A DNA stretch of 36,833 bases from SAR92 bacterium BACL16 MAG-120619-bin48 (GTDB lineage: Bacteria; Pseudomonadota; Gammaproteobacteria; Pseudomonadales; Porticoccaceae). The stretch spans positions 1 through 36,833 of the forward strand of contig LIDE01000036.1 of assembly GCA_001438605.1 (NCBI GenBank), written 5' to 3'. This document shows, piece by piece, positions 9,101 to 16,517 of the stretch; within the stretch, counting starts at the first letter, position 1; the number at the start of each line of letters is the position of its first letter. The notes below the pieces were generated by a model. The model was not told where the DNA came from, searched no databases, and saw only the letters and a program-made list of their open reading frames with translations. Both the position numbers and the translations under genes were made by a program.

Positions 9101-9117
9101 CTAGGGTGTTGATATGA
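7924..9117 (+). CDS. IS4-family DDE transposase
   Basis: The 397-residue protein has the DDE triad in ALDSTTIDL (D128), YVMDRAYLDF (D194) and the IS4 signature Y-2-R-3-E-6-K in YKARWQVELFFKWIKQ (catalytic E297). It has an N-terminal domain with YRESLRDIEACL typical of this group. The frame is intact, so the element may still be active. The coding frame continues beyond the right inverted repeat and uses a host stop codon (9115-9117), which overlaps the ATG of the monooxygenase. The last six or so residues are therefore host-encoded. Confidence 0.92.
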   Translation: MYIGKTLFAQMMDFLPWKTFHRLVSRYEGNHRIRTLPCAEHFRVLAFAQLTYRESLRDIEACLSAQSAKLYHMGLQSSVKRSTLADANERRDWRIYAEFAQRLIAQARKLYAEEDLGLDLANTVYALDSTTIDLCLSLFPWAPFRSTKAAVKMHTLLDLRGNIPSFIHVSDGKLHDVNMLDLMIPDPAAIYVMDRAYLDFERLFRLHEAGAFFVTRAKSNTDLRRVYSAPSDRAQGIICDQTVALSGFYSHKHYPHHLRRIRFKDPETGKTLIFLTNLFGPPPATICKLYKARWQVELFFKWIKQHLRIKKFYGASENAVKVQIWTAVSVYVLVAIIKKRLNLDASLYTLLQVFSVTLFEKIPLNKDLFDTKPPPEDAMFSNQLNLFKNLPDTRVLI

Positions 9118-10304
9118 AGAATAACGCGAGGATTGCGGTCGTAGGGGCTGGGCTGGGTGGTCTTGCGGCCGCCGCCTGCCTTATGCGGGCTGGCTTTGAA
9201 GTGAAAGTTTACGAGCAGGCGCCAGTGCTTGGCGAGGTGGGTGCGGGGATACAATTGAGTGCCAATGCTACCTCCGTACTACGATCGTTGGGATTGCAGA
9301 GTGAGCTCGATGCTGTAGGCGTGAGGCCACTGTCCTATGATTTTTGCCTTTTTAACACTGCCGAGCGTCTGCAGGGCTTCGCGCTCGGAGATGATCACGA
9401 GGCCCGCTTCGGCGCCCCTTACTATCAGTTGCATCGCGCGGACCTACATGAAATTCTGGTCCGCTGCGTCTCCGGGCTGAGTTCGAATGCCATTGAGCTG
9501 AACAAGAGTTGCGTTGGTTTTGAAGAGGGTCCGGATGAAGTAACCCTTCGATTCTCTGACGGTTCAACGGCAACCGCTGATTTGCTTGTCGGCGCCGATG
9601 GTATCAAGTCCGCGGTTCTTGAGCAGTTGGTGGGCCCGCAGGCGCCCCGGTTTACGGGCCAGTCTGCGTGGCGAATTGTTGTGCCGGCGAACCAGCTGCC
9701 CGAAGGTTTTATGGAGCAGCGCATGTATATCTGGGTTGGCCCAGGTAAACACGCGGTCACTTATTACTTGCGTGGCGGAAAGCTCGTCAACCTGGTCGCC
9801 TGCGTGGACAGTGATAGCTGGACCGAAGAGGGGTGGACTGTTAAGGCACCGTGGGAAGATTTGAAGCAGGAGTTCGAGGGATGGTGCGATAAGATTCAGC
9901 TGATTGTCGACCAGGCGGATCGCAACTCCTGCTTTCGCTGGGCACTTTACAATCGACCAGCCCTCGAGAGCTGGCACAGCAATCGTGTTGTGCTGATGGG
10001 TGATGCAGTGCATGCGACCCTGCCGTACATGGCGCAGGGTGCGGTTATGGCAGTCGAGGATGCCGCCGTGTTGACCCGTGTTCTGTCCTCAGACGAAGAG
10101 CTGCCCGAGGCTTTGGCGCGATATCAACGGAATCGGCTACCGAGAACGACTCGAATCGTGAACGAATCCTCTGCGAACGCTAAACTCTTTCACCACGAAT
10201 CGGAGTCGGCGCTGCGTGAGGCCTTCGCCAGGCGCGGCGATATAGGCAAAGACCGTGCGCAGTGGTTATATTCATACCAGCCACTCACGGTACCGTTGAA
10301 CTGA
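9114..10304 (+). CDS. FAD-dependent aromatic-ring monooxygenase (salicylate / 3-hydroxybenzoate 6-hydroxylase type)
   Basis: A 396-residue class A flavoprotein monooxygenase: GxGxxG in VVGAGLGGLAAA (residues 9-20), the acidic end of the second strand at YEQAP, the DG motif in LLVGADGIKSAV and the FAD-ribityl GD motif in VVLMGDAVHATLPYMAQGA. These enzymes hydroxylate phenolic acids using NAD(P)H and O2. The GEVGAGIQLS region and the WLYSY C-terminus resemble salicylate, 6-hydroxynicotinate and 3-hydroxybenzoate hydroxylases. Because the window encodes gentisate dioxygenase and both later enzymes, I infer that it makes gentisate, most simply by 6-hydroxylation of 3-hydroxybenzoate. An IS4 element sits directly upstream, and AGGG (9103-9106) is the only visible ribosome site. 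Substrate is not proven. Confidence 0.85.
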   Translation: MKNNARIAVVGAGLGGLAAAACLMRAGFEVKVYEQAPVLGEVGAGIQLSANATSVLRSLGLQSELDAVGVRPLSYDFCLFNTAERLQGFALGDDHEARFGAPYYQLHRADLHEILVRCVSGLSSNAIELNKSCVGFEEGPDEVTLRFSDGSTATADLLVGADGIKSAVLEQLVGPQAPRFTGQSAWRIVVPANQLPEGFMEQRMYIWVGPGKHAVTYYLRGGKLVNLVACVDSDSWTEEGWTVKAPWEDLKQEFEGWCDKIQLIVDQADRNSCFRWALYNRPALESWHSNRVVLMGDAVHATLPYMAQGAVMAVEDAAVLTRVLSSDEELPEALARYQRNRLPRTTRIVNESSANAKLFHHESESALREAFARRGDIGKDRAQWLYSYQPLTVPLN

Positions 10305-10320
10305 TGGGTTGCCGTCTCGC

Positions 10321-11286
10321 TCAGTCCCCAAGGGTGTGGTGGGTGTAATCGACCGCTGTGCTATGCTCTGGCATCACGCGCCATTCCCAGTACCGATCAC
10401 GAATCGCGGTCGTCACCCGTCCCGCGGTACCGGTACCACCGACTGACTGATCCTCAATCTGCGTGACTGGGAATATCCCGCCGGCTGAGGAGGTGATGAA
10501 GATCTCATCGGCTGACATTAACTCATCTGGGCTGACGTTATCCGACCGACACTCCAGCCCCATCTCTGCCGCAATCTCCATAACCGTACGCCGTGTGATA
10601 CCCTTGAGGCAGTCATGCTCAGGCGTTCTGATGATGCCCCCACTTACGATAAACACATTGAAGCCAACCCCCTCTGCCACGAAGCCGCTGTGGCCGAGCA
10701 GAATCGCATTCTGAGCGCCGCGATCACCTGCCTCCAATCGGGCCTGAATCAGGTCGCCCCAGTGGAAATTTTTTGCCGTCGCGTCAACGCTGGTTTCCGG
10801 GATGCGGGGCACGGCGCTGATAATCATCGACAGACCACCGGTGTCGTCGACTCCCAGTTGGGGAACGCTTTGAGACCAGCCGTAGAGCCTGCTTGTGAAT
10901 TGCGCGGGGTCGCGAACTTCTGCCGATGGTGGTATTCCCCGTGTCGTGCACAGATAAATGATGCCGTCTCTCATTCCTGAGCGGGCAACGAGCTCCTGAC
11001 AAATTTCTGCCATAGCCTGGCGCGTTCGTGGATGCGGGAGCCGCCACTTGCTCATGCTTTCCTCGAAACGCTGCAGGTGGTCGTCAAGCCGAAAGATACG
11101 CCCTTCGTGGAAGGGAATGCCGTCGTAAACCACATCTGATTTATTGAAACCCCAGTCAAGAAGCGGTATTGCAGCTTCCATCAGCGGAACGAAGTGTCCG
11201 TTCACATAGCCGATGCCGGGTTCCTCGTGCTCGACCGTCTGGTTACTTGCAGCAGTTACTAGCTCGGGTGTTCTTTTAGAGGTCAT
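10321..11286 (-). CDS. Fold-type IV PLP transaminase, (R)-selective amine transaminase-like
   Basis: The 321-residue protein belongs to aminotransferase class IV. It has WGFNKSDVVYDGIPF followed by GRIFRLDDHLQRF (63-74), the PLP lysine in AKNFHWGDLIQA (K172), AEGVGFNVFIV, LKGITRRTVMEIA and the phosphate-binding TSSAGGIFPV, ending with RDRYWEWRV. The combination NF.WGDLI.A, GITR.TV.EIA and A/SAGG..P resembles the (R)-selective omega-transaminases more than branched-chain or D-alanine enzymes, as far as I can recall those sequences. It would move an amino group between a chiral amine or D-amino acid and a keto acid. AAGGA lies upstream of the ATG. It is divergent from the 11491 operon and could share operator E. 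Confidence 0.82.
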   Translation of the reverse strand: MTSKRTPELVTAASNQTVEHEEPGIGYVNGHFVPLMEAAIPLLDWGFNKSDVVYDGIPFHEGRIFRLDDHLQRFEESMSKWRLPHPRTRQAMAEICQELVARSGMRDGIIYLCTTRGIPPSAEVRDPAQFTSRLYGWSQSVPQLGVDDTGGLSMIISAVPRIPETSVDATAKNFHWGDLIQARLEAGDRGAQNAILLGHSGFVAEGVGFNVFIVSGGIIRTPEHDCLKGITRRTVMEIAAEMGLECRSDNVSPDELMSADEIFITSSAGGIFPVTQIEDQSVGGTGTAGRVTTAIRDRYWEWRVMPEHSTAVDYTHHTLGD

Positions 11287-11459
11287 TTCATTTTCCTTAA
11301 AGGCGTCGATCGCTCCATCCTGTGAGTAAAGCTCGCAGGTCGGGTGTCGTCATTCAGCAATCTAATTTTCGCACAGGGCGGCAGGGCTCCGCCATAGTGG
11401 TCTACACAAAATTAAAAAAACCCCGAATAAATTAGAGATTGCGATTAATATGATATATA

Positions 11460-11470
11460 TTGTACTACAA
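11460..11470. promoter_or_regulatory. GntR-type operator E, before the 2-oxoacid dehydrogenase operon
   Basis: TTGTACTACAA is the exact reverse complement of the operator A core. It lies 20 bases before the E2 start at 11491 in an AT-rich promoter region (about 11405-11460). The ribosome site GGAGG (11475-11479) follows at once, so transcription must begin within or just beside the operator. Confidence 0.7.
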
Positions 11471-11490
11471 ATATGGAGGCCGACTGGAAG

Positions 11491-13086
11491 ATGATGGCTG
11501 ATGTAAAACTGCTAAGGGTGCCCAAGTGGGGATTTTCCATGGAGGAGGGGACGATTACCGCCTGGTTGATTTCGGTTGGTGACACCTTCGAGGAAGGTCA
11601 GGAGATCTGCGAGATTGAAACAAGCAAGATCGCCAACGTCCTGGAGGCGCCGTTTTCGGGAGTGCTGAGGCGCATCGTGGCGACTGTCGGCGACACATTG
11701 CCGGTTCAGGCAGTCATCGCGGTTGCCGCGCCGGCGGAGGTGAGTGACGAGGAGATTGACGCGGTTCTCGAAGACATCGCGCTCGATAGACAATCTGATG
11801 AGATGGATACGCAGAAGCCAGTTGCCGGGAATCAGTCGACGCACGTTGAGCGGCAGCAGGGCGTAGCGCAGGGCTACGCTGAACCGTCTGCAGGCCCGGT
11901 TCAAGCCGCGACGAAACGCGTGGCTACGGATCGCATGACGGTATCATCCGCCGTATCGGTACGGGTTCCGGCCGCGCTCGCAGGTCGCACTACAGAGGTG
12001 GTGGTGGCCACACCGAGGGCGACGGCATTTGCAGATGAGAACTGCATTGACCTCGCTCAGGTTCCAGGGACCGGTCGCAGCGGTCGAATTTCCGTGCAGG
12101 ATGTTCGCAACGCGCTGGCGGCAGCCGGGGGTTCCGTGCCTGCGCGAGCGATGCACCCAGCGGCTGTTGCAGCGCCCGCTGCGGCAAGGGATGAATCTAC
12201 CGTTGCCGCGACGCCGGTTGCACGTCGTCTGGCTGTGCGCTGGAACATATCCCTGAGTCAATGCCGGGCCACGGGGCGCATGGGTCGTGTGTGTAAAGCC
12301 GATGTGGAGGCCGCTCGGGCGCTCGCGGGCGGCGGCCCTGACCGGGCACCTCGGCCGGAGTCCGGCGACGCTGTTCATTGGGCAGACACGACAAGCGCTG
12401 CGCCATTTACTGAAATTCCACTGACCGCCATGCGCAAAACCATTGCAACGCGACTCAGTAAGTCGAAGCAGGATGCACCACATTTTCGCGTAACAATTGA
12501 CGCCGATGTCGATGCACTGATTGCTCTGCGGGCGCAGCTGAATCGCGAGCACGCGGGCGTCAAGGTGTCCGTCAACGATTTTATTGTCAAGGCCGTCGCC
12601 ATGGCCCTACTCAAGCATCCGCACTGCAACATTCAGTTCGATGGCAGCGTGATCCGTCGGTTTGCCGCTGCTGACATCGCTGTGGCGGTGTCACTCGAGG
12701 CGGGGTTGATCACCCCAATTATAAGGAGTGCTGACAAGAAATCCTTGGTCACGATTTCCAATGAGATGCGCAGCCTTGCAACGCGCGCAAAGGCATCCAC
12801 ACTCACACCAGACCAATACCAGGGCGGTACCTTTACCGTGTCTAACCTCGGCATGTTTGGGGTCACGCACTTCGACGCCATCATCAATCCACCACAGGCT
12901 GCGATCCTGGCCGTGGGCGCTGTGCGGGAGGAAATGCGGATGACTGATGCTGTGCCCACGGCGGTAACCCGCATGAGCATGACTTTGTCATCAGATCATC
13001 GAGTTATTGATGGTGCGGCTGCCGCGCGGTTTTTACAGACCGTCAAGCGCAATCTTGAAGCGCCTGTTCTTATGTTGGCGGAATAG
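11491..13086 (+). CDS. 2-oxoacid dehydrogenase E2 (lipoyl dihydrolipoamide acyltransferase) with two E3-binding domains
   Basis: 531 residues. An N-terminal lipoyl domain (about 3-80) carries the lipoylated lysine in IETSKIANV (K46). An acidic/Ala-rich linker follows, then two consecutive peripheral-subunit-binding motifs: ATPRATAFADENCIDL..VPGTGRSGRI (about 173-209) and ATPVARRLAVRWNISL..CRATGRMGRV (about 240-276). The catalytic acyltransferase domain runs from about 305 to the end, with DHRVIDG (H503, D507). E2 transfers the acyl group from E1 to CoA and forms the core of the complex. I prefer ATG 11491 (GGAGG 11 bases upstream); ATG 11494 and 11473 are in frame too. It is first in a nine-gene operon. 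Substrate could be pyruvate, acetoin or another oxoacid. Confidence 0.92.
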   Translation: MMADVKLLRVPKWGFSMEEGTITAWLISVGDTFEEGQEICEIETSKIANVLEAPFSGVLRRIVATVGDTLPVQAVIAVAAPAEVSDEEIDAVLEDIALDRQSDEMDTQKPVAGNQSTHVERQQGVAQGYAEPSAGPVQAATKRVATDRMTVSSAVSVRVPAALAGRTTEVVVATPRATAFADENCIDLAQVPGTGRSGRISVQDVRNALAAAGGSVPARAMHPAAVAAPAAARDESTVAATPVARRLAVRWNISLSQCRATGRMGRVCKADVEAARALAGGGPDRAPRPESGDAVHWADTTSAAPFTEIPLTAMRKTIATRLSKSKQDAPHFRVTIDADVDALIALRAQLNREHAGVKVSVNDFIVKAVAMALLKHPHCNIQFDGSVIRRFAAADIAVAVSLEAGLITPIIRSADKKSLVTISNEMRSLATRAKASTLTPDQYQGGTFTVSNLGMFGVTHFDAIINPPQAAILAVGAVREEMRMTDAVPTAVTRMSMTLSSDHRVIDGAAAARFLQTVKRNLEAPVLMLAE

Positions 13087-13090
13087 CTGA

Positions 13091-14500
13091 GTGAGCGATT
13101 CAGCTGAATATGATGTTGCCATTATTGGCGGTGGGCCGGGCGGTTACGTGGCGGCTATCAGGGCCGCGCAGCTTGGCCTTAGCGTCGCACTCATCGAAGA
13201 GAAAAATCTTGGCGGAATCTGCCTGAACTGGGGCTGCATACCAACCAAAGCACTGCTCAAGGGTGCGGAATTTGCGCACAGCCTTGGTAAGGCGTCGACG
13301 CTGGGCTTCGAACTGTCTGAGTGGAAATTTGATCTGCCCAGGCTGGTTAAACACAGTCGGGACGTATCGAGCCGTCTCACCGACGGTATCGAGTTCCTCA
13401 TGCACAAGAACGGGATCACCGTTTACACCGCGCGTGCGAAGCTGGTGGCCAAGGAACAGCTGGAGCTGTGCAGCACCGAGAGTGATCCAATACACCTCAA
13501 GGCGACCCACATTATTATTGCGACTGGTGCCAGTCCGCGAATGATTCCGGGTGTGGAGCCGGATGGGGATCGCATCTGGACCTATTTTGAAGCCGTGATG
13601 CCAAAGCGTCTGCCGAAGTCATTACTGGTCATCGGGTCCGGCGCAATTGGCATCGAATTTGCGAGTTTTTACAACGACCTTGGTGTGGACGTGACTGTTG
13701 TAGAAGCGCTTGATCAACTACTCCCCAACGAGGATGCCGATGTTTCCGCGTTTGTCACGCGCTCCATGCAGAAGCGAGGGGTAAAATTCCTGCCGTCCAC
13801 GCGTACTGAGCGTGCGCTGGCAACTGTCGACGGCGTCGAATGTCACCTGGTTCGCGACGACGGCGCGGTGGAGACGTCTTCCTATGATCGTGTTTTGCTG
13901 GCCGCGGGGGTCACCGCAAACAGCGGCGATCTGGGCCTTGGCACTGTTGGCGTGGAAATCGACGGCGCCGGGTTCATCCTCACTGACTCGCGGTGCCAAA
14001 CGAACGTTGTTGGCGTCTACGCGATTGGTGATGTGAGTGGTCCACCCTGCCTCGCGCACAAGGCTAGCCATGAGGCGGTGTTGTGCGTCGAGCAGTTGGC
14101 CGGCATCCCCAACGTATCTTCGACCGACAAGAACAGGATCCCGGCGTGCACCTACTGTCGTCCGCAGATTGCCAGCCTTGGGCTCACTGAGCGCCAGGCA
14201 CGAGCTTTGGGAAAAGAGCTCAGAATCGGCCGCTTTGACCTGCAGGCCAATGGCAAAGCCCTCGCGTCCGGTGATACGGAAGGTTTTGTAAAAGTGATCT
14301 TCGACGATGAATCAGGCGAGCTGCTGGGCGCTCACATGGTCGGAGCTGAGGCGACGGAGCAACTCCAGGGTTTCGGGATAGCGCAGTCCCTGGAGGGAAC
14401 CGCTGATGACCTCGTCGATGTGATCTTTGCGCATCCGACACTGTCTGAAGCCATGCATGAGGCGGTACTGGACGCTTACGGCCACGCCCTGCACGCATGA
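13091..14500 (+). CDS. Dihydrolipoamide dehydrogenase (E3)
   Basis: A 469-residue pyridine-nucleotide disulfide oxidoreductase: FAD-binding GGGPGGYVAA (13-22), redox cysteines in GGICLNWGCIPTK (C44, C49), NAD-binding VIGSGAIGIEFASF, AIGDVSG near the flavin, and the C-terminal catalytic His-Glu of HPTLSEAMHEAV. It reoxidises the dihydrolipoyl arm of E2 using NAD+. The start is GTG, four bases after the E2 stop, which implies translational coupling. A dedicated E3 in the operon suggests the complex is separate from any housekeeping pyruvate dehydrogenase. Confidence 0.95.
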   Translation: MSDSAEYDVAIIGGGPGGYVAAIRAAQLGLSVALIEEKNLGGICLNWGCIPTKALLKGAEFAHSLGKASTLGFELSEWKFDLPRLVKHSRDVSSRLTDGIEFLMHKNGITVYTARAKLVAKEQLELCSTESDPIHLKATHIIIATGASPRMIPGVEPDGDRIWTYFEAVMPKRLPKSLLVIGSGAIGIEFASFYNDLGVDVTVVEALDQLLPNEDADVSAFVTRSMQKRGVKFLPSTRTERALATVDGVECHLVRDDGAVETSSYDRVLLAAGVTANSGDLGLGTVGVEIDGAGFILTDSRCQTNVVGVYAIGDVSGPPCLAHKASHEAVLCVEQLAGIPNVSSTDKNRIPACTYCRPQIASLGLTERQARALGKELRIGRFDLQANGKALASGDTEGFVKVIFDDESGELLGAHMVGAEATEQLQGFGIAQSLEGTADDLVDVIFAHPTLSEAMHEAVLDAYGHALHA

Positions 14501-14537
14501 TCTGCGCAGAACGATTAATTTTCCAAGGGAGAGAGTG

Positions 14538-15497
14538 ATGGACAAGACCGGAGCGCTGAGCGCCTACCGCACGATGCGACGAATTCGCGAATTCGAAACG
14601 CGAATTTCCAAAGAGTTCGCGGCCGGGACTGTTCCCGGCATGACGCATCTCTACATTGGTCAGGAAGCTGTTGCCGCGGGCATCTGTCATGAACTCACCA
14701 ACGAAGATTACATCGCATCTACGCACCGTGGTCACGGCCACTCCATTGCCAAGGGCTGCGACATCGGTGCGATGGCTCTGGAACTCTTCAGAAAGGCCGG
14801 TGGCATCTGCAAAGGCAAGGGTGGATCCATGCACATAGCGGATATTTCGAAGGGCATGCTGGGCGCTAACGCGATTGTTGGTGGGGCGCCGCCTCTGGCA
14901 GGCGGAGCAGCGCTCGCGATCAAGATTCGGGGGCAACGCAATGTGGCAGTCGCCTTTCTTGGCGATGGCGCAGCGAATCAGGGAACAACCCTTGAAGCAA
15001 TGAATTTTGCTGTTGCCCTTAATCTGCCTCTGGTATTTGCTATTGAGTCCAATGGTTATGGCGAACACACGCTCGCCTCCTACGCAGCGCCAGGTGATCT
15101 CACGGAGCGGGCTGCTGCTTTTGGCATGCACGCGGAAAAAGTCGATGGTACTGATTTTTTTGCAGTACATGACGCGATGACCAGAGCGATCGAGCGCGCA
15201 CATTCTGGTAACGGGCCGTCGGCCATTGAATGTGTAGCGAAACGCTGGCACGGACACTTTGAAGGTGACCCACAACTTTATCGCCCGAAAGGCGAGGTCG
15301 ATTCTTTGCGGAAGACGGAGGACCCACTCAAGAAGTTTCGCGCAGTCGCGCAAAAGAAAAAGCTCGGCAGCAAAAAAGAGTACGATCAGATTGATGAAGA
15401 GGTTCGTGATGAGGTGGCGCAGGCGGTAGAGTTTGCACTTGCAGCGCCGCAGCCCGATGCATCAGAACTTCTGACCGATGTATATGCGACCTACTGA
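14538..15497 (+). CDS. 2-oxoacid / acetoin dehydrogenase E1 component, alpha subunit
   Basis: 319 residues. The thiamine-diphosphate motif runs from GDGAANQG (142-149) to IESNGYG (170-176), and KGGSMHIADISKGMLGAN (94-111) is typical of the AcoA-like branch of E1alpha. It decarboxylates the oxoacid (or cleaves acetoin) together with the beta subunit. The ATG at 14538 follows AGGGAGAG and begins the conserved part; the frame is open further upstream but that stretch overlaps the E3 gene. AcoA-like E1 subunits occur in acetoin dehydrogenases but also in pyruvate dehydrogenases, so the substrate remains open. Confidence 0.92.
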   Translation: MDKTGALSAYRTMRRIREFETRISKEFAAGTVPGMTHLYIGQEAVAAGICHELTNEDYIASTHRGHGHSIAKGCDIGAMALELFRKAGGICKGKGGSMHIADISKGMLGANAIVGGAPPLAGGAALAIKIRGQRNVAVAFLGDGAANQGTTLEAMNFAVALNLPLVFAIESNGYGEHTLASYAAPGDLTERAAAFGMHAEKVDGTDFFAVHDAMTRAIERAHSGNGPSAIECVAKRWHGHFEGDPQLYRPKGEVDSLRKTEDPLKKFRAVAQKKKLGSKKEYDQIDEEVRDEVAQAVEFALAAPQPDASELLTDVYATY

Positions 15498-15506
15498 GGA
15501 TTGGTG

Positions 15507-16517
15507 ATGGCGATAAAAACCTTCAGGGAAGCGCTCAATGAAGCGCTACGAGAGGAGATGCAGCGCGATAAACGTGTTTTCCTTATCGGCGAGGATATTG
15601 CTGGCGGTATGGGTGGGCATGAAGGCGCGCCGGGCAGCTCCGGCGGCATGCTCGGTGTCACGAAGGGGCTCTACCAGGAATTTGGTCCGAATCGAGTCAT
15701 CGATACGCCGATTTCCGAGAGCGCCATCATGGGAGCGGCCGCGGGCGCTGCACTGGCAGGCATGCGGCCCGTCGCGGAAATGATGTTCATGGACTTTTTC
15801 GGCGTCTGCTTCGACCAGATCTACAATCAGGCGGCCAAGTTTCGCTATATGTTTGGCGGCCAGTCGAGTACGCCCATGGTAATTCGTGGCATGGTTGGTG
15901 CCGGCTTTGGCTCTGCCGCGCAACACTCTCAGGCACTGTGGCCAATCTTCACACATATACCCGGACTCAAGGTGGCGCTTCCCTCTTGCCCGGCCGATGC
16001 CAAGGGGCTGCTTATTTCTGCTATCCGTGATCAAGACCCAGTGATTTTCCTTGAGCACAAGGTGCTCTACGACACCAAGGGAGAGGTTCCAGACGGTGAC
16101 TATGCGACGCCGTTTGGCGTAGCCAACGTGACCCGCGACGGTGAAGACGTGACGATCGTGGCTTTCGGCAGGATGGTCCTGCTGGCAAATGAGGTGGCGG
16201 ACAAATTGGCCGGGGAAATCTCCGTAGAGGTGGTGGACCCGCGTACGACTTCGCCGCTGGATACGGAGGTCATTATCGAGAGTGTGGAGTGTACGGGTAA
16301 GCTGCTGGTAGTCGACGAGGCCAGTCCGATGTGCAATCTCGCCTCGGAGGTTATTTCCGTGGTGGCGATTCATGCGATCGGTGCCCTGCGCGCGGCTCCT
16401 ATCAAGCTTTCTCCACCTCATACACCGGTTCCCGCTGCCCCGAACCTTGAGCGGCTCTACATTCCCTCCGTGGCGCAAATCGAGGAAGCGGTTCGACGAT
16501 TACACGCCACCGGATGA
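15507..16517 (+). CDS. 2-oxoacid / acetoin dehydrogenase E1 component, beta subunit
   Basis: 336 residues beginning MAIKTFREALNEALREEM, with the pyrimidine-binding domain (about 1-180: FLIGEDIAGG, RVIDTPISESAIMGAAAG) and the C-terminal transketolase-like domain (about 200-325: VEVVDPRTTSPLD, LLVVDEASPMCN). It pairs with the alpha subunit upstream (nine-base gap). ATG 15507 has GAGGA six bases upstream and is better than the in-frame TTG or GTG just before it. Its stop overlaps the next gene's start (ATGA). Confidence 0.93.
   Translation: MAIKTFREALNEALREEMQRDKRVFLIGEDIAGGMGGHEGAPGSSGGMLGVTKGLYQEFGPNRVIDTPISESAIMGAAAGAALAGMRPVAEMMFMDFFGVCFDQIYNQAAKFRYMFGGQSSTPMVIRGMVGAGFGSAAQHSQALWPIFTHIPGLKVALPSCPADAKGLLISAIRDQDPVIFLEHKVLYDTKGEVPDGDYATPFGVANVTRDGEDVTIVAFGRMVLLANEVADKLAGEISVEVVDPRTTSPLDTEVIIESVECTGKLLVVDEASPMCNLASEVISVVAIHAIGALRAAPIKLSPPHTPVPAAPNLERLYIPSVAQIEEAVRRLHATG

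Noticed and set aside
11383-11397. Extra regulon operator near TGGTCTACACAAA between the transaminase and the E2 operon
   Set aside because: It has at least two core mismatches to TGTA-N-TACA; too weak to list.
14220-15353. 377-codon open frame on the minus strand
   Set aside because: It is antisense to E3 and E1alpha, both with strong motifs; the composition (Arg/Cys/His-rich) is typical of a shadow frame.
15546-16478. 310-codon open frame on the minus strand
   Set aside because: It is antisense to E1beta and shows no recognisable domain.
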